Made by a program: the position numbers and the translations under genes. The notes under the pieces are model-generated. The model saw nothing but the letters and a program-made list of their open reading frames with translations. It was not told the origin of the DNA and did not search any database. Below, in pieces: positions 1-7,640 of a stretch of DNA of 64,000 nucleotides (positions are counted from its first letter, which is position 1; each line of letters begins with the position of its first letter). The stretch is from a virus. The stretch spans positions 43,551 through 107,550 of the IMG/VR virus record IMGVR_UViG_3300048904_000313. The stretch is one strand, 5' to 3'.

Positions 1-787
1 CGCCGTCGACCTGGTCGCTGCCGTGGAAGCCGCACTTCCGCTGCCAGGCCTTGTACGCCTCAATGGTCAGCGTACCGTACGCGCCGTCGGAAGCGTACTT
101 GGCCGGCAGGAGTCCCTCCGCGTTGAGGGCGTGCTCCACCAGCTTGACGTCGGTGGCATGCGTGGTGTGACCCTGCGGCAGCTTGGGGTCATGCTCCGCC
201 GCGTAGACGACGTGAGCCAAGCTGACGGTGGGAGTCACCGCGGCGGGGTGAGCCCACTGCTTGAGGGCGGCGACGTCGGCGAAGTTGCCGAGGTCGGTGT
301 CCAGGGGACGGTCGGTGTACTGGTGGAACCGCCAGGAGTCCTGGATCCGAGGCTCGCCGGCGGTGACGTAGTCGGCGATCCAGAGGCCGTCCCCACACTT
401 GGAGGTGGTGTCGATGTGCTTCCAAAAGTACTGGTTGCAGTACAGCACCACCTTGTGGCCAGGCTTCGCCTTCTTCACGTCGGCGAGCGCGACGTCCTTG
501 TCCGCGCAGCTGACGCCAGCGTCCTCCCAGTCGAGGGCGAGCACGTCGCCCTCCTGCAGGGTGGCCTCGCTGAGGAAGTGCGACACCTGGGCGGCCATCG
601 ATCCCGGACGAAGGAAGTGGTAGAAGCCGACCACGAGGCCGTGCTTCCGCGCCCAGGCGGCCTGAGCCACCATGTGCGGGTTGACGTAGCTGGTTCCCTC
701 CGTGGCCTTGATGAACACGAAGGAGAGACCGGTCACGGCTGGCTGCGAAGCCTGGTAGCCCGCCCAGTCCTGGCCCTTGACGCTCAC
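1..787 (-). CDS. GH25 endolysin with C-terminal peptidoglycan-binding domain (partial, runs off left edge)
   Basis: Muramidase-type lysin that would cut host peptidoglycan at the end of infection. Reading the minus strand from a GTG at 787 gives 262 open residues up to the window edge. Residues 1-180 look like glycoside hydrolase family 25: an early Asp7-Trp8, the acidic pair Asp86/Glu88 in ALDWED, and later LWIADY and WRFHQYTD. Residues about 213-258 resemble a PG_binding_1 repeat (KLVEHALNAEGLL, then DGAYGTLT). The GTG start overlaps the stop of the upstream holin-like gene (GTGA), so the two are translationally coupled as a lysis pair. The C-terminus is outside the window. Family assignment is from remembered motifs. 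Confidence 0.85.
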   Translation of the reverse strand, partial: MSVKGQDWAGYQASQPAVTGLSFVFIKATEGTSYVNPHMVAQAAWARKHGLVVGFYHFLRPGSMAAQVSHFLSEATLQEGDVLALDWEDAGVSCADKDVALADVKKAKPGHKVVLYCNQYFWKHIDTTSKCGDGLWIADYVTAGEPRIQDSWRFHQYTDRPLDTDLGNFADVAALKQWAHPAAVTPTVSLAHVVYAAEHDPKLPQGHTTHATDVKLVEHALNAEGLLPAKYASDGAYGTLTIEAYKAWQRKCGFHGSDQVDG

Positions 788-1209
788 TCGCGCTCACCCG
801 CCTGGAGCGCTCGACGCATCGCGCGCTGGTTGAGCTTGGTGGTGGTGGTGACGTGAGTGACGGCGCTGATCACGCCGAGGATGGCGACCAGCAGCGTCTG
901 AACGGCACCGCTCAGGTTGGTGTCGATCAGGCCAGCGGTGCCTGCCGTGGTGACGACGGCAACGAGCAGGGAGACGACTGCCTGCGGGGACTTGAAGACC
1001 TTGCCCCAGTTGATGGTGGTCATGTGTGGCTCCGTATCTTCACGATGTTCTGGGTGACCCAGGAGGACGCGCAGCTCGTGGATGGTGTCGTGGAGCAGCG
1101 TCACACGGTGACGCATCCACAGGTGGTGGACCCAGACGACGGGAATCCACGCGACGTTGGCGGCCAGGTTGGGCCAGATGGCCGTCCAGAAGTGATGAAG
1201 GCCGGCCAT
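784..1209 (-). CDS. holin-like membrane protein
   Basis: 141 residues with about three hydrophobic stretches (near residues 5-30, 76-95 and 100-120) and a basic C-terminus (LNQRAMRRALQAGERE). It sits directly before the endolysin and overlaps it by four bases, the usual place for a phage holin. An internal ATG at 1023 (residue 63), with GGAG just upstream, could give a shorter 79-residue form with only the two C-terminal membrane segments. A dual-start holin/antiholin is possible but not shown. No sequence motif proves holin function; the call rests on topology and position. Confidence 0.65.
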   Translation of the reverse strand: MAGLHHFWTAIWPNLAANVAWIPVVWVHHLWMRHRVTLLHDTIHELRVLLGHPEHREDTEPHMTTINWGKVFKSPQAVVSLLVAVVTTAGTAGLIDTNLSGAVQTLLVAILGVISAVTHVTTTTKLNQRAMRRALQAGERE

Positions 1210-1217
1210 CTGATTCG

Positions 1218-1946
1218 TCAGACCACCGGCTGGACCACGTCCCCGCCCTCATGGAGGAGCAGGTCGAAGTCGTTCCAGGAGAGCCACACGTGGCCGTGGT
1301 CTCCCCACTCGGTTCCCCAGCTGTTGCGGATGAGAACGCGCTGGTGAGTGGTGTCGTCCGCGGTGACGCACACCTGGTGGCCGCCGGCCACTCCGCTGTG
1401 CTCATCCACGTTGAGGACGAGGCCGCCACCGCCACATGGCGCCGCGTTGACCGGCGTGAACATGGACTCATACCAGGTGACACCGATGGAGATCGGACCG
1501 TGGTTGAGCAGTCGCAGCGCGGTGTGCAGGTTGCGCGTGTGATGGTAGCTCTTGATCTTGCCCTCGCGCTCCAGCGCCATCATCGACCACGGGCCGGTGG
1601 AGCCGGTGTCGTTGGGCGGGTACACGCCAGGGATCTGGCTCTCGTCGAGCTTGGTCTCCAACTCGTACAGCTTCACCGCGTCGGGCTCGGCGTACGTGAC
1701 GCCCTTCTTCGCGAAGGGGGCGGTGACCAGACAGCCGAGAGCGGCGTTGGCGGTGCAGGAGCCGAGCTGACCCTGGTCGAAGCAGGGCTCCGTCTCCTGG
1801 TGTGCCACGGTCTTGATGGGCATGAAGCGGTCGAGGACGTGGAGCTGACGAGCGTCTCGCTCTGGCAGCAGGGCGTCGTGAACCTGATGCCGGCCCAGAC
1901 GGAAGGGATTCTCAGGCCTCTCGGCCAGGTAACGAAACGCTTGCAT
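1218..1946 (-). CDS. papain-like (C1A) cysteine protease
   Basis: 242 residues from an ATG at 1946 preceded by GTGGGAGTTCAT; longer in-frame starts exist but have weaker ribosome-binding sites. The papain signature is complete: Gln58 ... Cys64 in DQGQLGSCTANAA, His190 in GGHQVCV and Asn208 in RNSWGTEWGDHG. There is no signal peptide or obvious long propeptide. It lies between tail-tip genes and the lysis pair, so it may be a virion-associated protease acting on host surface protein, or a processing enzyme for virion proteins. The catalytic triad is seen in the sequence; the substrate is unknown. Confidence 0.85.
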   Translation of the reverse strand: MQAFRYLAERPENPFRLGRHQVHDALLPERDARQLHVLDRFMPIKTVAHQETEPCFDQGQLGSCTANAALGCLVTAPFAKKGVTYAEPDAVKLYELETKLDESQIPGVYPPNDTGSTGPWSMMALEREGKIKSYHHTRNLHTALRLLNHGPISIGVTWYESMFTPVNAAPCGGGGLVLNVDEHSGVAGGHQVCVTADDTTHQRVLIRNSWGTEWGDHGHVWLSWNDFDLLLHEGGDVVQPVV

Positions 1947-1999
1947 ATGAACTCCCACAGGTCTGGGTGATCGGTCTTTAGAGCGCATCCTCGCTGTTT

Positions 2000-2332
2000 C
2001 TAGCTGGGGGTACGGATGAGCTGCAGAACGCCTATGACGAGAAGGGCGATGCTGAGCAGCGTGGGTATCGTCCATCTCCGCCACTCGACTTGCGCCTTGT
2101 CGTTCTCCGCGTGGATCGTGTTGACCGTCTCCACTTCGCTTATCAGTCCCTGGAGACTGACGAACTGAGTGCGGATGTTGGCCACCTCCCGAGCGAGCTC
2201 CAAGAGCTCAACACGGTCGGCCTTGTGATCCAGCTTCGTGTTGAGGTTCTCGAGTTCTCTTTTGATGTCCTCGAACAACTCCTTCACCGTGTAGCTGACA
2301 TGAACGGTGGAGACCTGTTCTTCGGCTGCCAT
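2000..2332 (-). CDS. coiled-coil protein with C-terminal membrane anchor
   Basis: 110 residues from an ATG at 2332 (AAGGACGACGT upstream). Residues about 10-80 are charged and helical with heptad-like spacing, and residues about 88-106 (TLLSIALLVIGVLQLI) form one transmembrane segment just before the end. This resembles small phage lysis accessory proteins (a second holin or spanin-like component) next to lysis genes, but no family is recognised. It is separated from the protease gene by 53 bases and from the Kelch gene by 92 bases in which no further ORF was seen. Confidence 0.6.
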   Translation of the reverse strand: MAAEEQVSTVHVSYTVKELFEDIKRELENLNTKLDHKADRVELLELAREVANIRTQFVSLQGLISEVETVNTIHAENDKAQVEWRRWTIPTLLSIALLVIGVLQLIRTPS

Positions 2333-2424
2333 ATCACGTCGTCCTTGCCTCGGGGTTGGGCAACTGGTTGGCATCGTTGTCATGGTCATCATAACCAATG
2401 CGTATCAACGTGGACAGGCCGGGC

Positions 2425-4737
2425 CTAGTTCAGCTGGGTGATCCCGGTCGGCGGCCACTGGTGGACGCCGTCGTAGTCCATTTCAGCCACCGAGGAAAGG
2501 GTGCTGGGGTCAGTCTGGAGGAACGAGGCGAAGGAGATGTAGAGGGGGTTGCCCGCCGACGGCGTGGAGCCGAGGGTGGGAACCAAGGCGGCGTACGCGG
2601 CGCCCGCCGGCGCGGTGAAGACGTTCTTGAAGAGCGTCCACGTGGCGGCGCTGATGGACTGACTGTTGCTGGAGGTGCTGAGGTACGTCTGCGTGGAGTC
2701 GAACCAGTTGACGCTGAGGGAGAGGTCGTTGTTGAGCGAGGCCATGTAGAACCACGAGCTGGCGGTGTACGGGATGCCGGCCGTGATGCGGATCAGCTCA
2801 GACGAGACGTACGCCAGGGCTGAGACGCCGTTCGGCGTCAGCAGTCCTGAGTTGCTGTAGCCGTTGTGGACCTGCGCGGTGGTGGTGACGAGCGTGGCGT
2901 TCGTGGGGGTCCACGAGGAGACGCTGGACGTGACGAGCGTGTTGGCGTTGAGTGGGTCTCGCGGCTCAGTGATCGCGTCGCAGTAGCCGAGCAGTCGGCC
3001 GTAGAAGTCGTAGACGTACGTGGACGTCGACATCGCCTGGTTTTCCAGGTTCGTGAGCGTGCCGTTCGGGTCCTGCCACAGATGGATCGGCTGCCCACCG
3101 CCGGGTGTGTTGTCATAGACGGTGATGGGGAACGTGAAGCCGTTGACCTGTGGCGTCCACGCACCGTTCGTGTACCTGACACGGATCAGATAGGGGGAGA
3201 AGCCACTGGTGCTGGTGCTCGCCACGTAGTACTGCGTGTAGTCGTTCAGGTTCTCGTTGAGGTTGTGCATCACCACGTGATACACGTTGCCAGCCGTCAG
3301 TCCCGTGGCTGGCAGCGGCACGGAGAGCATCGGCACCACCAGGGTGTCGGCACCGAGATAGATCGTGTTCTCGATGATGTTGAGCTGCCAGTTGCCCGGC
3401 TCACCATGAGGGAACGCCGCCACCTGAAACGCACCGGTGACGCCGGAGTCCTGCAGCCACCAGGTGCCGATGCTGTTGGTCATCACCGGCAGCGTCTGAC
3501 AGGCACTGGTGTACGTGGAGGGAGAGGTCAAGCCGGAGAAGATGACCATCGCGTTCTCAGTGGCGGTGAACGACCACTGAGCGCCGAGAGCGTAGCAGCC
3601 CACCGGCATGTTCTGCCCCGTGTACCACGGGCCAACGGTGCCGTCGGTCTCATCGATCTTGGCGTAGTAGGTCTTGTTCTGCGTGGTGCCTGAGCTGTTC
3701 TGACCCCCACAGACCACGATCCAGCCGTTGATCGCCGCGGCGAACTGCAGCTGAAGACCGAGGGGAAGCGACGTGGTCTTGGTCCAGCTCTGGATCTGGC
3801 CGTTCGCCGCGTTGGCGTAGTAGACGTTGCTGTAGGAGTTGGCCGCCGTGCCGTCCGCGTTGCCGCCGATGACGTAGACGTAGTCGTTCCACGACGTGGC
3901 GGCACCCTGCACGATGACGACGGGGAAGTTGGTCTGCGCCGTCCACGCACCGATCGTGCCGGTGTCCGAGTCCCAGCTCGCGGTCCAGACGTTGTTGAAG
4001 AAGTTGATGCCGTCGGTGCCACCCACCACCATGATGGAGTCACTGGTGGTACACATCATGTGGTACCACGCTGGCTTCGGCAGCGAGGGCTGCAGCGTCG
4101 GGTTGCCGATGAAGCCGCCACCCAGGGACTGCACGGTGGCAACTGTGCCAGCCGCCGCGGAGCCAGTGTAGCCACCGCTGAGGATCATGAAGAGGTTGTC
4201 GGTGGTGGGCGTGGCAAACTGTGCCGCGCCGCCGGGACCGATGGCCGGCTGTGACCAGGGGAAGGCGAAGTCGTTCTGCAGGGAGACCGCGTTGTACTGT
4301 GTGGTCACCAGGGGTGGCACGTCGGTGGTGAGGCTGCCCTGGATCGTGATGTTGTTCGTCCACGACGCGGGGATCACCGTGCTGCAGATCGGTGCGTTGA
4401 GGTTCGGACTGCCACTGCCGTCGTCCGGGCAGAGCGTGAACTTCAGGTCGCTGCCATTGCCCTGCGGCTGGACCGGCAGGGTGATCCGACTGATCGCGGT
4501 CTTGCCCACCGGCATGGTGAACGGCTGGGAGCGGTCCTGGTAGTTCGGAGGTGCGCTGGTGAGGTTGAGATGCTGGCCGTTGCCACCCGGCTCGTTGGCC
4601 AGGATCGAGAGGCCGGGGTAGATGACCTGCGTGTTGGCGGTGCCGAGAAGCTGGTTCACCTGGCTGGCATGGTTGATGGCCTCGCGGTTGCCACTGAAGC
4701 CGTTCTCAGCCGCGCTGCCCGGGGTGTTGAATGCCAC
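2425..4737 (-). CDS. Kelch-repeat minor tail / receptor-binding protein
   Basis: 770 residues. The N-terminus has the phrase NHASQVNQLLGTANTQVIYPG, close in style to the tail proteins at 6885-7631 and 9674-10435, suggesting a common virion-attachment segment. Residues about 225-430 contain Kelch-type beta-propeller units (IMVVGGTDGIN, VYVIGGNADGT, WIVVCGGQ) with Trp-containing blades. The C-terminal part is beta-rich and may hold a carbohydrate-binding-like domain. Position downstream of the tail tip genes makes a host-recognition role likely. The Kelch call rests on repeated VxGG motifs. Confidence 0.7.
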   Translation of the reverse strand: MAFNTPGSAAENGFSGNREAINHASQVNQLLGTANTQVIYPGLSILANEPGGNGQHLNLTSAPPNYQDRSQPFTMPVGKTAISRITLPVQPQGNGSDLKFTLCPDDGSGSPNLNAPICSTVIPASWTNNITIQGSLTTDVPPLVTTQYNAVSLQNDFAFPWSQPAIGPGGAAQFATPTTDNLFMILSGGYTGSAAAGTVATVQSLGGGFIGNPTLQPSLPKPAWYHMMCTTSDSIMVVGGTDGINFFNNVWTASWDSDTGTIGAWTAQTNFPVVIVQGAATSWNDYVYVIGGNADGTAANSYSNVYYANAANGQIQSWTKTTSLPLGLQLQFAAAINGWIVVCGGQNSSGTTQNKTYYAKIDETDGTVGPWYTGQNMPVGCYALGAQWSFTATENAMVIFSGLTSPSTYTSACQTLPVMTNSIGTWWLQDSGVTGAFQVAAFPHGEPGNWQLNIIENTIYLGADTLVVPMLSVPLPATGLTAGNVYHVVMHNLNENLNDYTQYYVASTSTSGFSPYLIRVRYTNGAWTPQVNGFTFPITVYDNTPGGGQPIHLWQDPNGTLTNLENQAMSTSTYVYDFYGRLLGYCDAITEPRDPLNANTLVTSSVSSWTPTNATLVTTTAQVHNGYSNSGLLTPNGVSALAYVSSELIRITAGIPYTASSWFYMASLNNDLSLSVNWFDSTQTYLSTSSNSQSISAATWTLFKNVFTAPAGAAYAALVPTLGSTPSAGNPLYISFASFLQTDPSTLSSVAEMDYDGVHQWPPTGITQLN

Positions 4738-4748
4738 TCGACGTCACC

Positions 4749-5462
4749 TCACGCCATGAAGTAGGTTGTCACGATGACGACACCAGCGGCACCCACACCG
4801 CCGGCGAACGCGGTGGTGTTGCTGGTGCCGCTCAGTGCGCCTGAGCCGCCGCCACCGTACGCGTAACCAGCCAGACCGGCGCTGCCACCGGTGATGAAGC
4901 CAGCGCCACGACGAGTGTTGCTCAGGTAGCTGTTGCCACCCAGGCCGGCGTCGAGCATGATCGGTCCCGACAGACCGGAGCCAGCGATGATGCGGCCGTT
5001 GCTGCCGTCACCGCCGTGGATCTGGATGCTGCCCGCGGTGCCAGCACCGCCAGAGCCACCCGTGTTGATCGCTGAGCCGGTGCCAGCTACCTGGCCAGAG
5101 CCACCAGCACCACCCGCAGCGGCGATCACGCCGCCGAAGGAAGATGTGCCACCGGTACCGCCGTCACCACCGGCAGTGGAGCCGGCGCTTCCAGCGGCGC
5201 CAACCGTCACGGTGACGGTAGAACCGAGAGAGCTGGCTGCGAGGTAATCCTCAGCGTAGCCACCTCCCCCACCGCCGCCAGCACTGGCCGCGTTGCTGCT
5301 CGCGGCGGTGACTCCACCGCCGCCCCCTCCACCGGCTTGGACCTGGACGTGCACCCAGATGGCTCCACCCGGCTTGGTCCAAGTGCCGTTCGCTGAAAAG
5401 ATCTGAACGTCTGGCATGACGGAGGAGCGAGCCAGGAGCATCAGCTCAACGGTTGAGGCCAT
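4749..5462 (-). CDS. glycine-rich tail tip/adhesin protein, copy 3 of 3
   Basis: 237 residues with a conserved head (ELMLLARSS, then VQIFSANGTWTKP and WVHVQVQAGGGGGGG) followed by about 170 residues dominated by Gly, Ala, Ser and Thr, and ending VVIVTTYFMA. Its composition resembles polyglycine-rich phage adhesin tips such as the T-even gp38 type, but no homologue can be confirmed here. It is the last-transcribed member of three tandem paralogues, with the same first and last segments and a variable glycine-rich middle. Confidence 0.75.
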   Translation of the reverse strand: MASTVELMLLARSSVMPDVQIFSANGTWTKPGGAIWVHVQVQAGGGGGGGVTAASSNAASAGGGGGGGYAEDYLAASSLGSTVTVTVGAAGSAGSTAGGDGGTGGTSSFGGVIAAAGGAGGSGQVAGTGSAINTGGSGGAGTAGSIQIHGGDGSNGRIIAGSGLSGPIMLDAGLGGNSYLSNTRRGAGFITGGSAGLAGYAYGGGGSGALSGTSNTTAFAGGVGAAGVVIVTTYFMA

Positions 5463-5475
5463 TTCGCCACCCCTC

Positions 5476-6186
5476 TCACGCCATGAAGTAGGTTGTCACG
5501 ATGACAACACCGGCTGCGCCGTTGCCACCAGCGTGCGCCGCGCCACCGGTTCCACCGGTACCGGGACCAGTCACCGCGCCGCTGCCGCCCCCACCATATC
5601 CCACCCCGTTGTCGCCGGCGATGTCACCAGTGGTGATGCCCTTGCCACGTCCACCGCCGCCAAGCTGGCTGCTGCCACCCGTCCCACCGATGGCTCCCGT
5701 GCCAGCGCAGCGAGCGCCGGTTCCGCCTCCCCCACCAGGGATGGCGAGCTCAGCGGTGATCGCGGAGCCACCCGCGGCGCCGTGGCCAGCTTGACCGGTG
5801 GTGCCAGCACCGATGAGAGTGCCGCCATCACCGCCCTCAGCGCTGAGAAACGAGCCAAAGGTAGAGGTGGCGCCTCCGTTGCCGTTGGCCGCACTCACAC
5901 CGGTGCCGCCCGCGCCAACGGTCACGGTAACCGTGCTGGTCAGCTCTGAGGCGGCGAAGGTTGACTCTCCGTAGGCACCGCCACCGCCGCCGGTTCCCGC
6001 TGAGGTCTGTGTGTTGGCGGTGCTGGTCGCGGCTGAGCCACCACCCGCGCCGCCTCCACCCTGGACCTCGACGCGGACCCAGGTAGCGTTGGCTGGCTTG
6101 GTCCACGTTCCGTTGGCGGTGAAGATCTGCACCTCTGGCATGCACGTGGAGCGAGCCAGGAGCATCAGCTCAACGGTTGACGTCAT
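5476..6186 (-). CDS. glycine-rich tail tip/adhesin protein, copy 2 of 3
   Basis: 236 residues. It shares the N-terminal ELMLLARS and NGTWTKPANATWVRVEVQ segments and the C-terminal VVIVTTYFMA end with its two neighbours, while the Gly/Ala/Thr-rich centre differs in length and detail. It lies 13 bases upstream of copy 3 and 9 bases downstream of copy 1, so the three are co-transcribed. Variable middle and fixed ends are typical of receptor-binding tips evolving by duplication. Confidence 0.75.
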   Translation of the reverse strand: MTSTVELMLLARSTCMPEVQIFTANGTWTKPANATWVRVEVQGGGGAGGGSAATSTANTQTSAGTGGGGGAYGESTFAASELTSTVTVTVGAGGTGVSAANGNGGATSTFGSFLSAEGGDGGTLIGAGTTGQAGHGAAGGSAITAELAIPGGGGGTGARCAGTGAIGGTGGSSQLGGGGRGKGITTGDIAGDNGVGYGGGGSGAVTGPGTGGTGGAAHAGGNGAAGVVIVTTYFMA

Positions 6187-6195
6187 CGTGTCTCC

Positions 6196-6885
6196 TCACG
6201 CCATGAAGTATGAGGTCACGATGACAATGCCGGCAGAGCCAGCGCCACCGGAAACGGCTGAGTTGCTCGGCCCGTTGGCGCCACCGGAGCCGCCACCACC
6301 GTACAGCGGCGCGGCGTCACCCGCCGTACTGCCGGTGGTGATGCCCTTGCCGCGAGCGCCGTTGCCGAGTACCGCGCTGCCGCCCGCGCCTCCGATGGCT
6401 CCCGTGGTGCCCATGCGTCCACCGGTGGCGCCGCCTCCGCCTGGAATGGCGATGTCGCCCGTGATCGTGGAGCCACCCGCGCCGCCGTTGCCGAGACCGG
6501 GCGTGTTGTCGGCGCCGGACGTGCCGCCACCGACGCCTCCTGAGGCGCTGACGACGGAACCGAACGAGGAGGTGCCCCCGTTGTTGCCGGTGGTTCCCGA
6601 GACGCCGGTGCCGCCCGCGCCGATCGTGACGGTGACCGTGCTGGTCAAGGCACTGGCTGCGACGACCGACTCACCGTAGGCGCCACCACCAGCTCCAGCG
6701 CCGCCCGAGGTCTGACCCGCAGCGGTTGCGGTTGCGCCACCCCCAGCACCACCTCCACCCTGGACCTGTACCTTGACCCAGATCGCGCCGCCAGGCTTCG
6801 TCCAGGTGCCGTTCGACGTGAAGATCTGCACGTCTGGTTCAACTGATGCGCGAGCCAGCAGCATGAGCTCGATGGTTGAGGCCAC
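6196..6885 (-). CDS. glycine-rich tail tip/adhesin protein, copy 1 of 3
   Basis: 229 residues, first-transcribed of the triplet. N-terminus MASTIELMLLARASVEPD, then NGTWTKPGGAIWVKVQVQ; a Gly-rich core; C-terminus IVIVTSYFMA. Its start codon overlaps the end of the upstream tail protein at 6885. The WTKP segment is reminiscent of the conserved glycine-rich domain found at the tips of some phage fibres (remembered, not searched). Confidence 0.75.
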   Translation of the reverse strand: MASTIELMLLARASVEPDVQIFTSNGTWTKPGGAIWVKVQVQGGGGAGGGATATAAGQTSGGAGAGGGAYGESVVAASALTSTVTVTIGAGGTGVSGTTGNNGGTSSFGSVVSASGGVGGGTSGADNTPGLGNGGAGGSTITGDIAIPGGGGATGGRMGTTGAIGGAGGSAVLGNGARGKGITTGSTAGDAAPLYGGGGSGGANGPSNSAVSGGAGSAGIVIVTSYFMA

Positions 6886-7631
6886 TATGTCACCGCCGTG
6901 ATCGAACCACCGGAGTACGTGAGGTTGCGAAAGGACTGCATGTAGCCGGTGGTGGTCTGGCCGGCCGTGTACTCGGCTATGGTAGCCACTGTATCGTCGG
7001 CGTTGTAGTTAAGCCACACCCACCGCGCGCCTGAGTCCTCCCAGAGGATGATCGGCTGGATGCCGCTGATCGTCTGGTCCCACACCTCGTAGAGAGACCC
7101 GTATGCCTGAGGCGTCCAGGTGATCCCGTCCGGGCTCGTGGAGGTGCCGCTCACCTGGTTGGACTTCGACCAGTTGAAGTGATGCGTGGAGTCGCCGGTG
7201 GCGGAGAGCACGATCCAGTACGTGGTGGAGGCCGTCAGGCCGGTGACGGGCATCGGGATGACGCTCGTCGCCGGCCCGGTGGCGACGTACTCGGAGGCGA
7301 GCGTGGTCGTCCCCAGGATCGTGCTGCTGGGTGCGCCCGCGTTGTTGGTCCTCAGGGTCACCGTGGTAGGTGGCAGCAGACCGGTGAGGCCACCGGTGGT
7401 GCTGATCGTCAAGACAATGTAGCCGGTCTGCGTCTGCCCAACCGCGGTGGTGAACGACTGAGCGATGTACAAGCCATTGGTCTGCGTGTTGCCCGCGCCA
7501 GCTGTGGACTGGTTGGCCTTCCGCAGGCTTGTGTACAGCAGCTGAGCCTTGTGAGTACCCAGGTTCTGGTTGACCTGAGCGACCTTGGGAGCCTGGCCAC
7601 TCGTTGCGGCCAGCCAGGTGGGTGTCGACAT
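6885..7631 (-). CDS. minor tail protein, paralogue of 9674-10435
   Basis: 248 residues. It begins MSTPTWLAATSGQAPKVAQV and has a beta-rich body with a jelly-roll-like middle (VIPMPVTGLTASTTYWIVL). The C-terminal segment, GARWVWLNYNADDTVATI onward, aligns by eye with the end of the 253-residue protein at 9674-10435, so the two are duplicates. Between them lies the beta-helix spike. Likely a structural part of the host-recognition complex; no enzyme motif is seen. Confidence 0.7.
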   Translation of the reverse strand: MSTPTWLAATSGQAPKVAQVNQNLGTHKAQLLYTSLRKANQSTAGAGNTQTNGLYIAQSFTTAVGQTQTGYIVLTISTTGGLTGLLPPTTVTLRTNNAGAPSSTILGTTTLASEYVATGPATSVIPMPVTGLTASTTYWIVLSATGDSTHHFNWSKSNQVSGTSTSPDGITWTPQAYGSLYEVWDQTISGIQPIILWEDSGARWVWLNYNADDTVATIAEYTAGQTTTGYMQSFRNLTYSGGSITAVT

Positions 7632-7640
7632 GCCCCAACC

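Noticed and set aside
189-797. Minus-strand 202-codon frame at the left edge
   Set aside because: Arg/Gly/Pro-rich translation in the wrong frame of the endolysin gene.
23-856. Plus-strand 277-codon frame at the left edge
   Set aside because: It is antisense to the endolysin and has shadow-like composition; the minus-strand endolysin has clear catalytic motifs.
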